From: Epiperipatus broadwayi
Lineage: Eukaryota > Onychophora > Udeonychophora > Euonychophora > Peripatidae
Reading direction: 5' to 3'
Assembly (NCBI GenBank): GCA_028023455.1
Contig: JAQFVV010012572.1
Coordinates: forward strand, 742,001 to 806,000
Length of the DNA stretch: 64,000 nt
The notes below the pieces were generated by a model, which was given only the letters and a program-made list of their open reading frames with translations, searched no databases and was not told where the DNA came from. Shown here one piece after another: positions 60,992 to 64,000 of the stretch. Position 1 is the stretch's first letter; every line of letters starts with the position of its first letter. The position numbers were made by a program, and so were the translations under genes.

Positions 60992-63900
60992 GTAAGTAAA
61001 CATTTTGAATCAATTCTGTATGTAGCTTAAAAATAACTCATACTATGACTTTATTAAGTAACAGTTTGTTTTAAAAAGAATTTTAATCATATATTTGAAT
61101 TGCTTAATAGATCCACAATTTCATTTGAGATTCTTCCGTAAATGCAGTTTGTCCTAAGGTCTTCATTTGGTTATTTTTGAACTTTTATCTAGGTCCTATC
61201 TTTTATATGGATGTATATGTATATATTTACTAAATGGATATCTTGTCTATGCCTGCCTTTTATTCTTTTAACATGTTTAATGCTTACATGTTCATGATAT
61301 AATCTATCACTGTATTGTTGTTTTTTCTGAGATCAATTATTTACCTGATACTCTTGGTAACATTAGATATCTATTAGCTAACCAATATTAGTTGATTAGC
61401 TTGATTCATTTTTGTTATGATATTAGAGCATTAGCAAGCTGTCAGATAATGTCAATTGATTATGTTACTCTGTTTCCTAGTTTTTTCAAATAAAAAAATT
61501 TAAAATCCATACTTTTAAAAGGATATGTAATAATAAGTGAAAGCCTGTTATAACTTTTATATTGACAAAAAAAAATATGTAATGTCTAGATTAAAATAAG
61601 ACCTGACTTTATAAAGTCTTGGAGACATATGTAATGGCATTTGTTGTAGACCCTCTCTCTTTATACATTATTAAATGCCAGATTTGTAATACTGTTAATT
61701 CCTCACAACTTAGTGATGATTTTGAGATAAGTATTCTTTTATATATGTATAAAAGTGTTCTGTTACCCAACATAATTAAATTATTGTAGGACAAGTAAGA
61801 ATTTTTCAAGTGTAAATAGATTGTAATGATTAATATTTAAAATGAAATAATAATGTAAAATAAGCAAAACGAAAGAAATTATAACACAGCACTATAATAC
61901 AAAATTAAGTGATATTCTGTAATTGCAGAAAATCCATTTGCAAATATTCCCACACATAGAAACATTTGTTTAAGACACCATCTTCTTTCTGTATGAGACA
62001 ATTTCTATTTATATTCTCATACAAAAGTCAATGTGGCAGTATGAGATAACACAACAAAGAAAGAGTACTATAAGTAAATAACACAATAAATTTAATAACA
62101 AACAACAAAAAAACAATAATACTTTATGTAAGAGTTGGACAATTATATAATTATAATGATTTACAATAATTTAAAGAACCAAAATTAAGATCCTAGAACC
62201 TAACTATAAACATATATTACAAACACTAATTTTGAAAATTTAGGTTGAATGTCTGAAAGTTTAATCATTGTAACGTGCTATTGTTGAAAATTAATACAGT
62301 ATTTTATCATATAAATAAATTAACACCTAGTTATAATTTATATGTTATATATCAAGTTTGTAGATGAATAAATTAATACAAAATTTAACAATGTTAAGAT
62401 AAAATAATTTGACAAAGTGTAAGTTGCTGCTTATAATTATTTAAATATTTGAGATATCTTTAATATAAAAAATATATCTACAAGATTTTGAATTGTTTAG
62501 AATTTCTATTTTTTCCCCTTTTATTAATTATATTAAATACTATGTATCTAAAACCTCAGCAATGTCTGTAACAAAGATTGAGTGCTCACTTAATTGAAGA
62601 GAAAAATTGGAAACTTGAACCCAACTCAAATATTCATGTATCTGTATCAGTGATTTTCTTCCATGATTTATAGTTAATTTTTATTTAATTTTGGTAAAAG
62701 TTTTAATTATTTCAAAAGATTTCAGTATAAAATTGCTTTTATTATGATTAGTATAAATTTAGATTTTATCTGTTATGGATTTGTTGAATTTCTGTAGAAA
62801 TATTTTTATAGCTTCATTACTTTGACATTGTTTATTATATATACATATAGACCATAAATAAAGGTGGATATTCACCTTTATCATAAAAAGTTGTCTTGAC
62901 AGCAGATTGTTATTCTTGGTAGTGCATTTGGTGTGGGCTGCTTTAATATATTTACATTTATAAACCAAGTTAGCCTTGAAAAAAAACAGCTTTAATATCT
63001 AAATAATGCATAGTTTCTGTGCAGTTTTTAAAGTTAAAAATGACTGTTTATTAATCTGCTTTTAAAACAAGTCATATTTGCCTATTAAACTTCTATGAAT
63101 TAAAACTCAATTTCTTTGAATAAAACATCAATTTTTAGTGTCTATATAAACATCTTAGACCATAGATAAAGCAAATTGAGATTCTTGGTACTATTTAGGC
63201 ATGAGATGTTCTTGTATATTTATATTTATATCATTAAAAACCAGTCAACACTTAGACAATCCCAATATCAATAACAATTTCAAACTGTTGTCAAGGCAAC
63301 CTCAGTTTTAACAATAAAGGTGGAATTTATATGTATGTATAGTTGCCAAAAAGTGTTTGTGTAACAAAAAGATCTTTTTATTTTTCTTTGAGATATTAAA
63401 AAAACTGAGTAGGGAAAATGCCTAATGTTTATTACAGTTACTATTTCTTTATTACAGTTATTATTATTATGTGATTATTTATGTGGTAAGTAAACATGGA
63501 TAGAATTCTTACCAACATGCCTCAACCAGGGCTATGAACTTTTTGGATTTTAACCTCTGAGGTTAAGGCAAGAAATATCATCTTTTGCCTCAGTTGTTGG
63601 ATAAATTTTAACTGAAACATCAGTTGAGTTTTCTTGAAAGTAAAATGAATGTGTGTGAAAATGATTTTTTTTTCTTATTCATATTTATAGTCTTAGATAA
63701 AACTAAATTATATCATTTATTTCCATCTGGCTATAAGGTATCCAGTCAGTGCAGCAGTAGGAGTCCTGATTAAAAAAATTGGCTGTGATTCGGTAATTTT
63801 ATTTAAGTGCTTCTAACTGCAAATCACTTTTAATTGAAGAAATATTGCACAAATTAAAAGAACTGCTTACTATTAAATGAGACATTGTTGGTGAAGTTAG

Positions 63901-64000
63901 AAAAAAAGGTGGAGAGACGATTGTAAAAGTGGGTATGTACTTTGCTACAAAGGCACAAATATTGGAAGCATAAGTAGAGAGAGATTTTATTATAAATAAA
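60992..64000 (+). other. Probable SETD7 intron downstream of the exon
   Basis: It begins with a consensus donor (GTAAGT). I found no following exon (the next MORN segment and SET domain) up to the window end, so the intron is at least 3 kb. Short open frames at 61609-61809 and 62759-62968 on the minus strand show no domain. No recognisable mobile element is present. Confidence 0.5.

Overview
This is a gene-poor, very AT-rich window from an animal nuclear genome. There is no bacterial, organellar or phage architecture: no operons, no ribosome binding sites and no long ORFs. It carries one spliced exon with clean AG/GT borders and is otherwise intron or intergenic DNA filled with eukaryotic mobile elements: Penelope-like retroelements with a GIY-YIG endonuclease, an RTE-type LINE tail, tRNA-derived SINEs, an LTR retrotransposon, foldback elements and AAT/AT microsatellites. 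An invertebrate, such as a mollusc or chelicerate, fits best. The species cannot be fixed from the sequence alone.

The only host coding sequence I can support is a 202-bp internal exon at 60790-60991 (+). It encodes MORN repeats that match the N-terminal half of the histone/protein lysine methyltransferase SETD7 (SET7/9). I found no neighbouring exon, so the flanking thousands of bases are probably its introns.

The most interesting content is a set of hammerhead-ribozyme elements. At 21337-23210 four monomers of about 455 bp sit as two minus-strand copies followed by two plus-strand copies, forming one large palindrome between two AAT microsatellites. Each monomer carries a type I hammerhead motif of 59 nt. 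Two of these (21904-21962 minus, 22985-23043 plus) have an intact catalytic core, a perfect stem II, a GUC cleavage triplet and a two-part stem I with internal loop. This is the organisation of an animal retrozyme. Decayed relatives lie at about 2716-3172, 9060-9245, 18298-18625 and 46072-46340. A separate SINE-like family (9737-10185, 13613-14029, 59448-59645) starts with a second hammerhead-like fold ahead of a B-box-like sequence. Further SINE and foldback families carry a related module, CTGAAGA-A-stem-GAAAC, whose stems differ between families but still pair.

Other layout: foldback elements at 6593-6903, 19045-19184 and 24515-25355; a Penelope-like endonuclease relic inside inverted repeats at 15222-16099; an 8.4-kb LTR retrotransposon at 28601-36986 with very long, nearly identical LTRs, a lysine-tRNA-type primer binding site triplicated in tandem, and only a charged coiled-coil ORF inside; an RTE LINE tail at 41060-41480; a nearly full but broken Penelope-like ORF at 41801-43372; a tRNA-SINE at 43600-44130; foldback repeats between 46600 and 54050; and a second Penelope relic between inverted repeats at 51957-52910. 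A plausible but unproven link is that Penelope-like reverse transcriptases of the kind seen here copied the hammerhead elements.
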